A stretch of 64,000 nucleotides of DNA from Megalobrama amblycephala (GCF_018812025.1 NC_063045.1:14938919-15002918), one strand, 5' to 3'; counted from the first letter of the stretch, positions 50,575 through 63,515 are shown. Numbers and translations: made by a program. Notes: generated from the letters alone by a model not told the origin.

Positions 50575-51300
50575 GCTTTCCGAGTTTTCAGTGTTAAGCG
50601 GTAGGGGGCACTGTTACGCATCTTCTGAAAGAGTAGAGAATCTCTGGATTAAAACACGGGTAATAAAAAGGAGCAGAAACAATTGATAAAACCATTGCTT
50701 GTGCACATTGTAGTCTTTTAAAAAAGCAACATTCTGAACAAAAAGCTGAGAAAGTCACGTTTTTTTTTTTTTTCCCAAAGACTACAATGTGCACAAGCAA
50801 TGGTTTTATCACTTGTTTCTGCTCCTTTTTTTTTTTACCAGTGTTTTCACTGTTAAGCGGTAGGGGGCACTGTTACGCATTTTCTGAAAGAGTAGAGAAC
50901 CTTCGGATTAAAACACGGGTAAAAAAGGAGCAGAAACAATTGATAAAACCATTGCTTGTGCACATTGTAGTCTTTTAAAAAAGCAACATTCTGAACAAAA
51001 AGCTGAGAAAGTCACGTTTTTTTTTTTTTTTTTCCCAAAGACTACAATGTGCACAAGCAATGGTTTTATCACTTGTTTCTGCTCCTTTTTTTTTTACCAG
51101 TGTTTTCACTGTTAAGCGGTAGGGGGCACTGTTACGCATCTTCTGAAAGAGTAGAGAACCTTCGGATTAAAACACGGGTAAAAAAGGAGCAGAAACAAGT
51201 GATAAAACCATTGCTTGTGCACATTGTAGTCTTTGAAAAGAAAAAAAAAATCGCGACTTTCTCAGCTTTTTGTTCAGAATGTTGCTTTTTTAAAGAAACT
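50575..51300. repeat. Tandem array of 259-bp hairpin units
   Basis: A head sequence (TGTTAAGCGGTAGGGGGCAC) recurs at 50592, 50851 and 51110, giving exactly 259-bp steps. Each complete unit then carries a hairpin: an arm reading GGAGCAGAAACAA...GTAGTCTTT (for example 50670-50718), a loop of about 58 bp, and the reverse-complement arm (50777-50825). In the third, terminal unit the loop sequence (51255-51293) is inverted and the second arm is missing. Open frames repeated here (for example 51049-51330) are satellite artefacts. Confidence 0.9.
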
Positions 51301-51350
51301 TACTCAAGTGTTGATAAAAAGAATGCATGAAGCTACAATAAAACATTATT

Positions 51351-51377
51351 TTTGTTTGTTTGTTTGTTTGTTTGTTT
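51351..51377. repeat. (GTTT)n microsatellite
   Basis: Six to seven GTTT units. Confidence 0.95.
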
Positions 51378-54180
51378 AAAAGCAGATGCTCTGTTCTTTC
51401 CATGTATTGCGTGTAACAGATATAACAAAATATTCTAGGGGCCATGAATTTTTTGTGAAAATTATTAAAAATGCTGGTGGTGGCTGGAAACTTAAAAAAA
51501 AATGATACAATGATCCATTATTTGATGCACCTAGTCTGTAATTAGTAATGCAAATTGTGCACCAGCATGACTGAAAGTGGCATTAACCATACAAATTAAA
51601 GAAAGACAACTGTTAATGGACCAAGTATGAAACAAACCTACAAAATCTCATCCTGAAAGAGGCTGTCTTACAAGATGTTAGCTGGATAAAGAGTTGTGAC
51701 AGCTAAATGACAAAATCTTTTTCTATTCCAATTCTGAGTCCCTGATGGGCTATAGTCTCTGAGGTATTTTCTACACTGTCTCAGATTCGCGCCCAACACA
51801 AAACCTCTCTCTCTAATTCAATAGGGTGGGTTGCTGTCCGGGTGCCTAGCACAGGCAATGACAGCCCTTTTAAATTCTCCATTGCCAATTACACTTATTC
51901 CTTCTGGTGGAGAAAGTGGGAGGAAAAAAAGAGCAAGAGGAAAAAAAGAAGAGAAAACGTGGCGACGATGAGCACTTGTTTGACAGGGCCGATGTGGAGA
52001 TGGAAATGTGGTAATTTGGAGTAATTCGGCAGTGCGTCGACGCTAGCCGGGCCTGCCTGTCCGTCCGCCAGAATAAATGGGGTCAGCCGCGTGTGATCGG
52101 CAACTTTCATTTATATGTAAATGACCCCCGTCACGTAAAGCCAGCATGCAGCCGCATGAGCACACACACATACACACTCAAATAGCACGTTAGCTGCCAC
52201 CCAGCCTACCTTAGCTCTTTGCGCTACACTTGCAAAGCAAAAATACGCACATACCTCATATATAACCCAGTATGCCAAACAAAACTGATGCACGTCTGTC
52301 ATAATCGTCAATGCTATGCTACAGGTTCAAAAAACAGAAGCAGAATGTCAACACCAACATATGCTAACTAGCCTTTAGCTTAGCATTCTCACACTGCATA
52401 TTTGACATAAAACTTAAATAAATGGATCCTTGAATTTCCTGAAAGTTAAGTTTACATTATATTTTGCTAAATGTATGATCAGGTGAAACTTAAAAAAAAA
52501 AAAAAAACAACTCCACATTTGTTGTCCCCAGACACACTGAAAGTTAAATTATTCAAAGAGCTAGCTGAACTACTTTTACAAGACATAAGTTGCATGTGAC
52601 ATACAGTAGAAGCCATAGTTATTAATGTCAACATTTCAGACAATCGATGATACAGGATTCCATAAGAGATACATCCTCCCATACATTTTGCATGCTGACG
52701 TATTATGTTTATTTACTATGACTTATTTATGAGCCTGGGCTTTTGAAGATGTATCGATTTAATTTTCAAATCTTTAGACGATTTTGGTATCAATTAATTC
52801 ATGTCCAACCTATCACTGGAATATGTAAAAACTGCATAATTTAGCTCTTTGGGTCATGAATTCTTTGGATTTAGACATAGTAAATTATTTATAGTGCTGA
52901 GATAAATCTGTCTGCTATATATCTGGCCAAACAGGGCAGCAAAATAGATTTTTTCCTCACCAATAAAAGGTCCCTGTTGTAAATATGAATGATATCTTTT
53001 AATAAGGGCAGTTTTTTTCTTGCATTCACCGTTGTGTTGTTTCTCCTTTAATTTAATATTAAACCTTTCCTGTTTATCTGGAGCATTAAATAATGTGGAC
53101 GGATATAGAAACACTTTTCTTTCAAAGATCTCTGAGGCATTCTTGTCTTAATTTTTCAGACTCTCGTGGCATAGCTTGGCATCTAAATTCCTGCTGCAGT
53201 TGATAAGGTGGAAAGCTGCATCCTCATTGCATGCTGGGAAGGCATGGTCAAAGAAATGCTTTCCTGCTGAGCTCAGGCCCTGAAGAACAGAAGCTGACTC
53301 AATGTCTGTCACATCGTATTGAGGCCCACTTCCCAGCATCACACCAACTTGCGGGTAGAGTTCTTTCACACTAACAATTTAGGCCATACTCTACCTATAA
53401 TCCTCATGATATACACTTCTTGTCAACAAGGTGATATGTGTGCCACTCATTTAGGGACGTTAAAGGTTAATGTTGCATTTTTCCTAATCATTTAAAGGAA
53501 AAGATTTGTTATAATAAGACCATCTGGATAAGATGGTTGATAAGATGACATCTACATATTATGAATCATAGGCCAATCAAAAGCTAATCAAATTAGAGGA
53601 ATTGTTCAACAAAAAAATCAAAAGGTCTGTTTCTCACACAAAGCTATTCTACATGCTTATTGATAAAGCGCATGACTTACAATATAGCGCATGAGTCATA
53701 CTGACCACTTTTATGATAATTTTATGGTGCTTTTGTGTCCTCTTTGAAGCTTGAAAGCTTCTGTTCTTGTTCACTGCAATTGTATGGAATTTCTCCTTTT
53801 CTATTCTATGGAGAAAAAAAATAGCCATAAAGTTTTAGAACAAAATGAAGATGAGTGAAAAAAGTTTTCACATTTTTTCCCCCTTTAAAGCTACAGCATT
53901 GTCGTGATGTGAATAATTCTTAGACATTTTACTGGGTTGAGATTCTATCTAGTACCTGTTATCTCTTCTTTTTGCCATCTTGCCTTTATAAGTCATTTTC
54001 AATTTGCACAGGATGATGTGGGTGTACCAAAATTATTTACACAGTTAACAAACCTACTGTGTTAAGACCTCAGATGACACCTTGGCCTTCAGTATCATGA
54101 AATTCTTAGAAATTCACAAGACGTTACACACACTGTTTTTTGTATAACTTTGTGCTACCTACTACTGGCTAAAGTTAATG
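51378..54180. other. Unique intronic stretch
   Basis: No gene. 51836-52150 is a strong-looking repeat-free block with balanced GC and motifs such as ATTTATATGTAAATGACC. An A run lies near 52493. Short minus-strand frames (52854-53114, 53148-53369) have no domain. A weak MITE-like echo occurs at about 53740-53890. Confidence 0.4.
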
Positions 54181-54425
54181 AACAAAGGGTCTACTACCAT
54201 TCCTGTATGTTTTGTATGTATACCGAGGTAGTATCTTGTTTATTGGGCATTTACCATGGTAATACCATGGTATTATTTGAATTACTTTGGAGTACCATGT
54301 AACTAATGTGCCAAAGTACATGAATAAGGTAATAATTCAGTGCCATATACCAAAGTCACGTTATTAGCATCTGATATCATCACCATACCATGTTACCACC
54401 ACAGTACATTTTATTAGGGAACATA
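54181..54425. repeat. ACCATGGTA-rich degenerate repeat
   Basis: Clustered self-complementary words: TTTACCATGGTAATACCATG near 54250, then TACCATGTAAC, ACCATACCATGTTACC. Typical of a degenerate fish repeat; no ends visible. Confidence 0.5.
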
Positions 54426-54489
54426 AAGGAAGAAGCAAAAGTATTTGACTCAGGAAATAGACAAAACAAAAACAATGTGCACTGAAAAT

Positions 54490-54527
54490 CATTCATTCAT
54501 TCATTCATTCATTCATTCATTCATTCA
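54490..54527. repeat. (ATTC)n microsatellite
   Basis: Nine to ten perfect units. Confidence 0.96.
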
Positions 54528-54686
54528 ATAAGACCATAACGTTTTTGGTCTGATGTTACCAAGCCATCTCACTTTTCTAAACCCTAACCTCCAACCACCA
54601 GTCATATAGAAAGTTCCTCAACATTTCTGAATGTGTAAATGTGTTGTGAATACTTCATTTCAACTTTAACAACAAAAGAAAGCTAA

Positions 54687-54711
54687 AACAACAACAACAA
54701 CAACAACAACA
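54687..54711. repeat. (AAC)n microsatellite
   Basis: About eight perfect units. Confidence 0.95.
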
Positions 54712-54937
54712 GGTAGCCCCGTCCACACTGAAATCTCATTGGGCATTCATGCTATATTCATTTTCAGTGTGGAAAGACGGTTAAATTACTATGTATCGCA
54801 TTGTGCCTTGTTAGGACACAGTATAACTCTCGATGTGGCTTAAATCCCCTAAAGTCGGGTTGTGCTGACTGTGTCTTCATTTGGATCGCCATCCCTAGGC
54901 CCAAACCCCTCCTCTCCTGCACTCTTCCTACTTCCAG

Positions 54938-54961
54938 TCTCTCTCTCTCTCTCTCTCTCTC
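54938..54961. repeat. (TC)n microsatellite
   Basis: About twelve units; a GA-rich tract follows at 55285-55321. Confidence 0.93.
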
Positions 54962-57341
54962 GTTCAGTCAGGGTTGGGGAATGAAGACTTCAGGGCCAAG
55001 CAAACAAATTCTAATAAATTGCTGTACCGTGACTGGAAAGCTCAAGTTCTAATACTCCCAGTTTCTCCCACCTCTCTGCATATCGGCTGCTGCATTAATT
55101 CTCATCAATGGGCCGTGGTGGTGGTACGGGGGAGTGTGGTCGCGTCCGTCCTGCCTGTTGCACCTTCACTTAAGCCCCCGCGTTCATGCCTAGTACTTTT
55201 AATAAAAACGTCAGCCACCGTATCGGAGGCCAAACATTGAAGAAAAACATCCTGTAATCTGTCAGGACAAGGGAAGGCGAGAAGGTTGGAGAGAGGGAGA
55301 GAGAGATAGAGAGATATAGAGGTGAAAACAAGTGGGAAACCAAAAGGAAGCTGACACAGATTGGATGGTTTAAAGGGGGGTGGAGGGTGTAGCTGTCACC
55401 ATGGCAACACCTGACCTTTAAAGGTGAAGCAAAGTTGGGCAAAGTTGTCTCTCTTTCTCACTTAAAGGGGAGTGACATTTAATAGTCCCCACAGGTCAAG
55501 GGAGGGTAACAAACACCAAATAAAGGCTGCCAGTTGATTAAATAAGGGACAACTATATCATCAAAATCTCCTAGTCTTTGGGCAGCGAGCCTATCTTTAG
55601 GAAGCAGGGTCATATCTTCAAGGACTAGGCTATAGGGAAGGTCCTGCAATGCATGTTAGCAACATCCAGTGATCCTTCCAGACTTACGAGTCATCTGACA
55701 TTCCGCTTGGGATTCTAGCTGGTGCACTTTTCGTTTTACGGTTTGACTTCTCATGCATAAAAGTTACTACAGATGTAAAAGGTTGGAGACAGGTGGGGCA
55801 ATCACCCCAACCCCAATTAACTACTCCTTCAGCACCAGTAAACCTGGCACGATAAAGATCAGTCCTCCCAATACCATCCATCTTTATTGCTCCCATCTAT
55901 ATATCCCTCTATCCCTGTCTATCTCCATGTCTCCGGACTCTCCATCTTCTGTCCGTTAATTAAGCAGCACTGCAGGTCATTGCCATGCATTCATCTCAAG
56001 CATGCCATTGGCCACTGGAATAGATATGGTTCCCTTGAGTTTTAAATGATTCAAACATTTGCCCTTCAGTGTTCCTGTGGTGGAGTGTGTGTGTATATGT
56101 GTGTGTGAGGGGATTAGACCCTTGCCTCCATCTGCCTCAGCCCACACACTCCTCTATAGAAACTCTAGCTCCTCTCTCATGGAAATTTCCACCTCTATTT
56201 CAATCACTTCTTTTCCTGACTCATTTGCTCCAAATGTGTTTCACTTAGCCGATCAGACAAATGACTCAGCACTTTTAACATTCTCCATCACGATTGGAGA
56301 AAATGGTTAAGACGAAAAGAACAAGAGAGAAAGTCTACAGAGCTATCAACACATTACACGATGAAATCAGCACGAACCAAAATAAGTTTTCACTATTTGT
56401 CTGTCAAAAAGACCAGTTCTAATGGTGTAGCTGTTGTGACACATATCACGTAAGCAAGAGGTGAAGAGGAAGCGGTGGAGAGAGTGAGGGCCAGGAAAAC
56501 TGGAGCAGCTGTAACCTTGTGCCCCCGTTAGCTCCCAGTCGTAAATGCCCTCTAACTGAAGAAGAGCCGAGCAGGCCAGCAGTACATACAGTAAATACAT
56601 TAATTACACACTCAATGTGGCTCCGAGCACCACTGTGGCAGCCGTCGAGTTGAGTGGGGGCGGTACGCAGAAGACTCTCTGGGGAGCATTGTCCACAATC
56701 CCCTTAGCTAATTACAGATGCTGCAAGGGTCCATTTCCCATCACCTTTATGCTTTCACGCCTTTTATTTTGAGCATAATCTCTTAGTAGATATTTCTTAC
56801 ATCCCATAATGAGCCAGTTATTACTTTAGACAACAAAGAGGGCGACGGGAAGGAGGGAGGGGAAGGGGGCCTAGGTTGTTAACAACTCAAACTGTTACAC
56901 AATTACGACCCTGCCAAAATCGAATAACTTGTCAAGTTGGCTGTCGGTCTGTACCGCAACCTTCCCCGGAGGTAGACTGGGCGGTACAGCTGCTGAGAAA
57001 CCGCATCTAATAAATACATAAATAAACGCATACATAAATAGTTCATCAGACTAGGCAGACACATCTGAGACAGTACCCGAGGCAGCAGGGAGAAGGCAAA
57101 CAGCCTACTCCATTGGCCGAGGAGATGCCTGACTCCAATGATTGATCAGGAGAAGCAAGATCAAACGGCAGCGTTCACCCAGACTATGAGCGGAAGAGGG
57201 GATTCAGTCTGTCAGTCAAGGCAGAAATGACCCTCTGTGCCGGGGCCAGACTGTAGGCCCACGCCTGGGTAAATTCTGTGCATCTGGTTCGCAGATCCTG
57301 CAGAATAGGGCAGCTTATCTAAGCTCCATTAAGCGCCTATC
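54962..57341. other. Unique intronic stretch
   Basis: No gene or TE ends. 56630-56830 is repeat-free with CCTTAGCTAATTACAG and is a candidate conserved element. Open frames on both strands at 55170-55442 and 55684-55959 overlap and have no domain. Confidence 0.4.
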
Positions 57342-57762
57342 TTAAAGGGATAGTTCACCCTAAAATGAAAATGTAATCATAAATTACTCACCCTGGTGTT
57401 GTTCTAACGCCGCATGCCCTTCTTACTGTTATGGACCACAAAAGGAGAATTTACTAAAGCAACCAGCCTCAAGCTTTTTAAAAAAGACACAAAAGTATTC
57501 CAGAATGATCCGATGTTGCATAGCCGTGCACTGAAGACCAACGGCCAAGGTCAGGATTGTCGTTGAACAATACATTAAATTACATATCGTATACCTCCAG
57601 AACACTTGGAATATATGACAAGTGTCGCACTGGGATCATTCTGTGATACCTTTGCATCTTTTTTAAAAAGTTTATGCTAGTCGCTAAGGGCGTACGGCAT
57701 TAGAACAACACCAGGGTGAGTAATTTATGACTTAATTTGCATTTTAGGGTGAATTATCCCTA
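57342..57762. mobile_element. Complete foldback MITE (about 420 bp)
   Basis: The termini TTAAAGGGATAGTTCACCC and AGGGTGAATTATCCCTA are inverted. Pairing continues inside (TTACTCACCCTGGTGTTG against CAACACCAGGGTGAGTAAT). A fairly well-preserved copy of the family broken at 4131-5366. Confidence 0.88.
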
Positions 57763-58093
57763 TCCCTATGGTACAGTTACAAATTACTGAAGAGAAATGG
57801 GTGACTGGATTCACTGTTAATACAAACCCGTACATGCACTGTTCCCAGGGATGTTTAAGAAAGGGGAAATACGTGGGATTCAGAGGTGAAAGAAGTGATG
57901 GAAGTTTAGGTGGCTCTGCACATGGGGAATGTGAAATATTTCCTGTTATCAAGTTCGTTTGTTAGGGACAAGCATGGATTCCTGTATTGGGAAGATAAGT
58001 GGCTCTGATAAAGTAAGTTAGCATTGATTAATCCATGAAAACTTGGAACTGCAGAGTTGGGAGTTAATGAGCAGGTTTTTCAATTGCCCCTTA

Positions 58094-58112
58094 ACACACA
58101 CACACACACACC
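58094..58112. repeat. (CA)n microsatellite
   Basis: About nine CA units. Confidence 0.93.
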
Positions 58113-59709
58113 AAAGCTCCCTCATTTTTACCAAAACACAGGAATGCCAGCACCTGCGTCTATGTTATTTTGGCATGTTGCTGTCGATCGATGGATCTGA
58201 CATTTGTTAGCACAGAAGATTCACAATGCAATTGGACCTTAACAGTCCTATCGAACACCTCATGTACATCTGCACAAGAACAAAAAGGTCAGGACTAATA
58301 TGGGACCTGGTTATTTATCTACAAATGCATAAAAGAACAAAGAGTTTGAAGGGGTGGTGAAACCCTCGATGAGCACAGGCAGCAATGGAGTGTAATGCTG
58401 GCACATCTTTTCGACACTCTGGGGTTGGGTCGTTTGCTCTCTGTTGGCAAACTGGTAGCAGCAATGCAGGGGTCCAAGCATGAGATGGAATACATGAGCC
58501 GTAGACACAGTTAAGCTCAGGAGCTTGTGTTAACAACAAATGAGGCGGGAAACTGAATTAAGGTACACGGGGAAAAAAGGTTACTGTTTGTTCCTGAAAA
58601 TACAATAATGACGACATCTTCTCGGTCCAGAGTTTTCTACTTGGTTGTGTTACTACTGTGGAATTGCAACTCTTAATGAAAGAGTTCTGAAGCATAGTGG
58701 GTTTAATGCTACACTTTTGCACAGATAATGCTACAAGCAGACTTCTGTACAGTTCTTCTGAGCAGTGGCCAGAGTACTGTAAAACTTATATGAATTAATC
58801 ACATTTAGCACAGCCATGAAACAGACTAGGCCAGCTGAATCCCAGGCAATAAACCCAGTGAGAGAAAAAGGAAGATTTTCTTCCTGTATTGATTTCTTGA
58901 AATCCTTTTCAGTTGTACAACACCTTCCATGCGCAATTTCACAACCCTCTGCTAAAAAAAAAGGAATTTAAAGCAATATCCTGGGTTCAATACTATACCA
59001 ATACAATACCAATAATGCAATTAATTCTAATAATCAGAGTAAGGACTTAATCGCAGCAAGATGCGAGCAGACACGAGCAGAACTCTTCACTCCAGTTTAC
59101 ATGCAATTTTCATTACTCTGATTACTTGCTAATAAGTATGGTTATAAAAAACTCAGATAGGCACGCAGTATGCATGTTACTAGCTACTGTTTTAATCTAC
59201 TCATTAAATTGAAAATACTTTTTTTTATGGACATACTGGATATTATTCGGCGCCGTGATGAACATCGCAATGCCGGGTTTGCCTACACTGTCATCGCATT
59301 CTTCGGGCCATTTGGATAAAGTTAAAAGTGTTTACACGCCTGTTTATTGCGATTAAAATTAGTGTACGCCACATAGTTTAATGCAAATATTGTTATTACG
59401 ATTATGAGCTTAACTGCATTAGTTTGATTGAAGTATTGTGTTTACATGAGGCAAAGTTTAATGGAAATTTGGCAATATTGCAATTAATCGCATTATGAGG
59501 GAGCATCAGTGAGGCACTCACAAAGGTTTTTAAAAGTAGAAATCTAAAGCATTTCTTTTAGAAAAGAACTTACATTAATTCTTCTGTAAAAAGTGTTGTA
59601 TTATTTCAGCTGAACAGCTGTTTAAATAATGCATGCAGTTATTTTAGGTTTAATGGCATTGTGTTGTCATGGCAAGAAAGCTGTAAAATTGTTTTGTGGC
59701 TATACTATG
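58113..59709. other. Intronic sequence, possible old repeat
   Basis: No gene. 59255-59510 (CACGCCTGTTTATTGCGATT, GTTTACATGAGGC) looks like part of a cyprinid DNA repeat, ends not fixed. Confidence 0.35.
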
Positions 59710-60668
59710 TAGGGCTGTCACAATTCCTCTATTCATTTCGAGTACTCGATTTTTAAAAATCCTAGATTGCAATTTGCCAGTGTCGAGTAAGTGCCAGTGT
59801 CGAGTGTCGGCAAAATACTGGAAGTGATGCATTTCACGGATGAGGATCCATGAACCACATTATTAGACCATTTTCTAAGTCTGCACGATGTATTAAAACT
59901 ATTTAAAAATGATAGCATAGTGCTATTGTGAAATCACAAAGGCTGTGATTCCATTAAATAAATATATGCGCTGAGGGTGAAGCATGATGCTTTATTTACA
60001 TTCGTGCAGGTTACAAGTTTCTTTGGTTCCGTTCATAGAAGCTTTGCACAAATTAATTTCTGCACATGCTGTTTGTTTAGGTTTCCAATAATGTGCATTT
60101 GGGAATTTGTAACGTCTGACGTGCTTTGCGTTTCATACGAAGTGTTGTACGGTTTTACATGTGTGGAGTGCATCTCAGCATATTTCTGCATATTCTGTGA
60201 GTTTGGGTTGTTTAAAAAGTTCATCTGGGAACGCAATGTGCACCATTTCATCAGATTTGAACCGTAAATCGCTTATAAACCTAAGCAAACACAGGAGAAT
60301 ACATGTTTCTAAATATGCAAACTGTTCATTCCAATTTGAAAAAAGTAAAAGTTTAAACCCTCGCCCTGAGTTGTATGTTTTGATGTCCATGTGTTCTTGT
60401 TCAAGAAATTACAGTGGCTGTAGCATTTGCATCGTAAAGAAGTGGCCAAATATTAAAGATTAAGTAAACATTTGGCCAATATTAAAGGATTTGATCTGCT
60501 GCGTAACAACAACAATCACTAGGCCACTGGTGCCCTCTGCAGGCATTTGTTGTAATATATAATCCATTTTCTATTTTTATTACCACAAAAAAATCAGATT
60601 ACTCAATTAATCATCTAAATAATTGATTGGTTACTTTATTACCAAAATAATCGTTAGTGACAGCCCTG
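59710..60668. mobile_element. Non-autonomous hAT element (about 0.96 kb)
   Basis: The ends TAGGGCTGTCACAAT and ATCGTTAGTGACAGCCCTG are inverted, with the hAT-style C/TAGGGCTG tip. The flanking 8-mers ATACTATG and AAACAGTG are only a loose target duplication. The 96- and 100-codon frames inside overlap opposite-strand frames and lack any transposase motif, so the element is called non-autonomous. Confidence 0.8.
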
Positions 60669-60829
60669 AAACAGTGATAATTTTTATGTTTAAGGATTGG
60701 CCCCATTCACTTCCGTACTGTAAGTGCCTCATTGTAACACATTTTAAAGAAAAGTAGATTTATATAAATATAAAATAGTTACGTAGCTGATATAACTTTA
60801 AACTGGTCTGGCTTGTCTATTTGGTTTAT

Positions 60830-60935
60830 TGTCTCCAAACGTAACCAGCTGACAAGTGGTTCAAAACTAGCAAAACAGACCAGTCTGACTAGGCTGGGAG
60901 ACCAGCAAACCAGTTATAAACTGCATTTCTCAGCA
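60830..60935. repeat. ACCAG-rich fish repeat fragment
   Basis: Clustered GACCAG/ACCAGC words (CAGACCAGTCTGACTAGGC, GAGACCAGCAAACCAG). Fragment only. Confidence 0.4.
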
Positions 60936-61014
60936 AGAACACAATGGAAACTGTGGATTATGAGGTAGAATAGTTTGTCCAAATTTTTTGGTGGGAAGCT
61001 ATAGCACTAGTGTA

Positions 61015-61410
61015 ACTGGTCCTAATCAACCCTCTCCGAGTGGGATTCGAACCAGCGTTTCTGGCATGGGAGGCGGGTGCACTAACAAGGACACTAAAGA
61101 CCGCAGTCTCTAGCGTCAGTCACTGGTGTCCCTCTTGAGGCCTGGGGAGTGAGGTTTACTAAAATAGCTGGACTCCGTTACACTCACCCCCCTAAACATC
61201 ACTCCCACCCAAATCACGGCACCAATGCAACCAGTCCTACTCGACCCACGCCGAGCGGAATTTGAACCGGCATCTCCGGCATGGGAGGAGGGCACATTAA
61301 CAAGGACACTAAAGACCAGTCTCTAGCATCAGTCGCTAGTGCACCTATTGAGATCAGGGGAGTGAGGTTTACTCCCACAGCTTTTACTAGCTGGCCTCAG
61401 TTACACTAGC
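61015..61410 (-). mobile_element. Two tandem tRNA-derived SINE-like units
   Basis: On the minus strand each unit contains a pol III B-box-like segment (plus-strand GGGATTCGAACC near 61042, diverged GAATTTGAACC near 61259) and an A-box-like segment in TTAGTGCACCCGCC. Shared phrases such as GGACACTAAAGACC occur at 61089-61102 and 61306-61319, about 217 bp apart. The outer ends GTGTAACTGGTC and CAGTTACACTAG are complementary, so the pair may be carried inside a foldback. Confidence 0.65.
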
Positions 61411-63147
61411 GCTACGCAGCGTTTCTCTATTCACTTTTTTTGGATAAGACAGAATGTGCTGCAGCATGCTTGCTAGTATTAGCACTTCATTATCCAAAGA
61501 GCAAGGGCAGGGAAAGTTAATCTCAGCAGTGGAAAGGCTCCATCTAACTAACAAAAAAACCCACAAGCCCTTAAGTCAGGAGCAACACTGCTAAGTCTCC
61601 CTGTGCCACTCGTGGGGGGCTTTCTCCACAGCTAATTTCCTAATTCCCCCTTGGCTTTCCTTAGAGTATAAATCAAATGAGATTCAAGACCCTGCTTTCC
61701 TCTCTTCTTCCTCCTCCTCATCCCTCCATACACTTTTGTTTTAATGCCTTTTTCCAGGAGGGGCCCCAGTGATTCCGAGAAAAAGACGGCACTTCAAAAA
61801 AAAAAAAAAAGCCCCCCCATCCCATGACAGGGAGTGTAAATCTGTACCCGCTGAGTAATGTAATAGCGCTGCATGGCCCTTATATACCGCAGGGCTCCAC
61901 CAGTCATGCATGGCTATTATGCATGCGTACAGACATGATCTTTCGAAATAGAAAAGTCCTATATCTTCTAAAAGTAACACCCTCTTTGTTTATCTCATGT
62001 AAAGTTGATGAAGGGCAATGAGCGAAGGCCCATAAGAGCAAACTCATTGCCCAGAGAAGTCGTAAAAAAGTCCAGTCGGGTTTCTAAATGGCCTTGGTCA
62101 TTATCTCTCACAAAAAAAGCATCAGTTTATCCATTCCAACAGGGTTTCAGGGAAGTTTCCTGCTTTGGTTGATGGTGACTACATGGCACAATCAGCGGGC
62201 AGGCAGGGTGAGGGGTGGGAAGGGGAGGGGCGAGGATTGGGCTCTCAGTATGTGGCCCTCAATCCGTCAGACTGCCATCCAACCGGCACGTCACATCAGG
62301 GTGTGTTGGAGATATGCCATCGGCACGCTGCGAGGCTCTGAGCCTAGGAAAGAGATCGAGAGATTTCTCCATACAGCCCGGGAGCCTCAGATAGTGGAAT
62401 GGCGGACAAGCATGAAAGCCCCTGAATGGGAGTTATTTGCTTCGTCAAACTCGTTCCGACTGTGTGTGTCAATGTTTCTTCTGCTGCTGCTTTCTGTGTG
62501 TCTCTTCTGACATGCCGTTTTATTGTTTCGTGACTTCAGCTATAAAAGCACACACGCCATATTTGATTGCATTACGAATCTCGTTTACTGATGGTTAAGC
62601 ATATTAAGATTTTGTAAGCACATTCCATTCTGGTAATAACGGCATGTAGGGCTACTGCTTCCAGACTACAGGCAAATATGGCTTTGTATAAAATTTGATA
62701 AGAAATGAAATTACATTATTTAGCTAAAATTTTATATCTACATGTACAAATTGTATTTGTATGATGTTACAAGCCGGTTGGATGGCAGCCCAAATGTCTT
62801 TTAAGCTGCCAGGCTGCTGATATTGTGCCACATAATCGTCAACCAAAGCAGGGAACTTCCTAAAAGGTCAGTTGGACTAAATGAAACGAAACTAAACTAA
62901 AATAAAATAAATTGCAGTAGATAATTCAACAAAAATACAACACTAAGCCTAAAACAAACAAAGCTAAATCAAACAAAACAAAAATTTGCTAAAGATTACA
63001 TTTAACAGTATTATTAAATTATTAGTGCTTTTAAAGATTTAATGTAGGTGAGTGCAAGGTAATATAAATGTAAAAATTGGGGAAATGAGCATGCAAAATT
63101 AACTATTAATTAATTAAATATTTGACAGATTTTTGTGAATATATATA
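61411..63147. other. Unique intronic stretch
   Basis: No gene. An A run at about 61797-61810 is followed by a C run. The 140-codon frame at 62088-62510 has no recognisable domain. 61480-61740 and 62080-62520 are repeat-free and GC-balanced. Confidence 0.4.
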
Positions 63148-63515
63148 CAGTCAAACCAAAATTTATTCAGACACCTTGAACATTTCATTCATTAATACAG
63201 TTTATTCACTATAGTTTAAGAAAAAAATGATAATAAAATAGATCTCAGAGTTAAACTGTGTCAGAAATAATCTTAATAATGTCAGATAACTCTTAAGCCA
63301 AACATGGTCAGGTCAAAGTGTCTGAATTATTTTTGGTTCCAAATTTTTATCAATTTTACTGGTAGTCCACTGTATAAAGAATTTTTGGGTATAATATGTC
63401 ACAGTTTAGTTTATTTTGCTATCCTCACTTACATAAATGAACTATAGTGTCCTGCACCCGCTAGTGAAAATATATCAAAAATATCAAAAATGTCTGAATA
63501 ATTTTGGTTTGACTA
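63148..63515. mobile_element. Tc1/mariner-type MITE
   Basis: CAGTCAAACCAAAATTTATT at the left is an inverted partner of AATAATTTTGGTTTGACT at the right, flanked by TA-rich DNA. A second inverted phrase (GTGTCTGAATTATTTTTGGT) lies inside at about 63318. No coding capacity. Confidence 0.8.

Noticed and set aside
50575..51300. CRISPR-like array
   Set aside because: Repeats are 259 bp with hairpins and no short unique spacers; eukaryotic satellite.
50787..51330. Repeated open frames with shared peptide
   Set aside because: They are translations of the 259-bp tandem hairpin repeat.
53148..53369. 73-codon minus-strand frame as another CELF exon
   Set aside because: No similarity to CELF RRM or linker sequence and no matching splice sites.
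60161..60463. 100-codon frame inside the hAT-like element
   Set aside because: No transposase motif; opposite-strand frames overlap it.
62088..62510. 140-codon open frame
   Set aside because: No domain; looks like chance openness in GC-balanced non-coding DNA.
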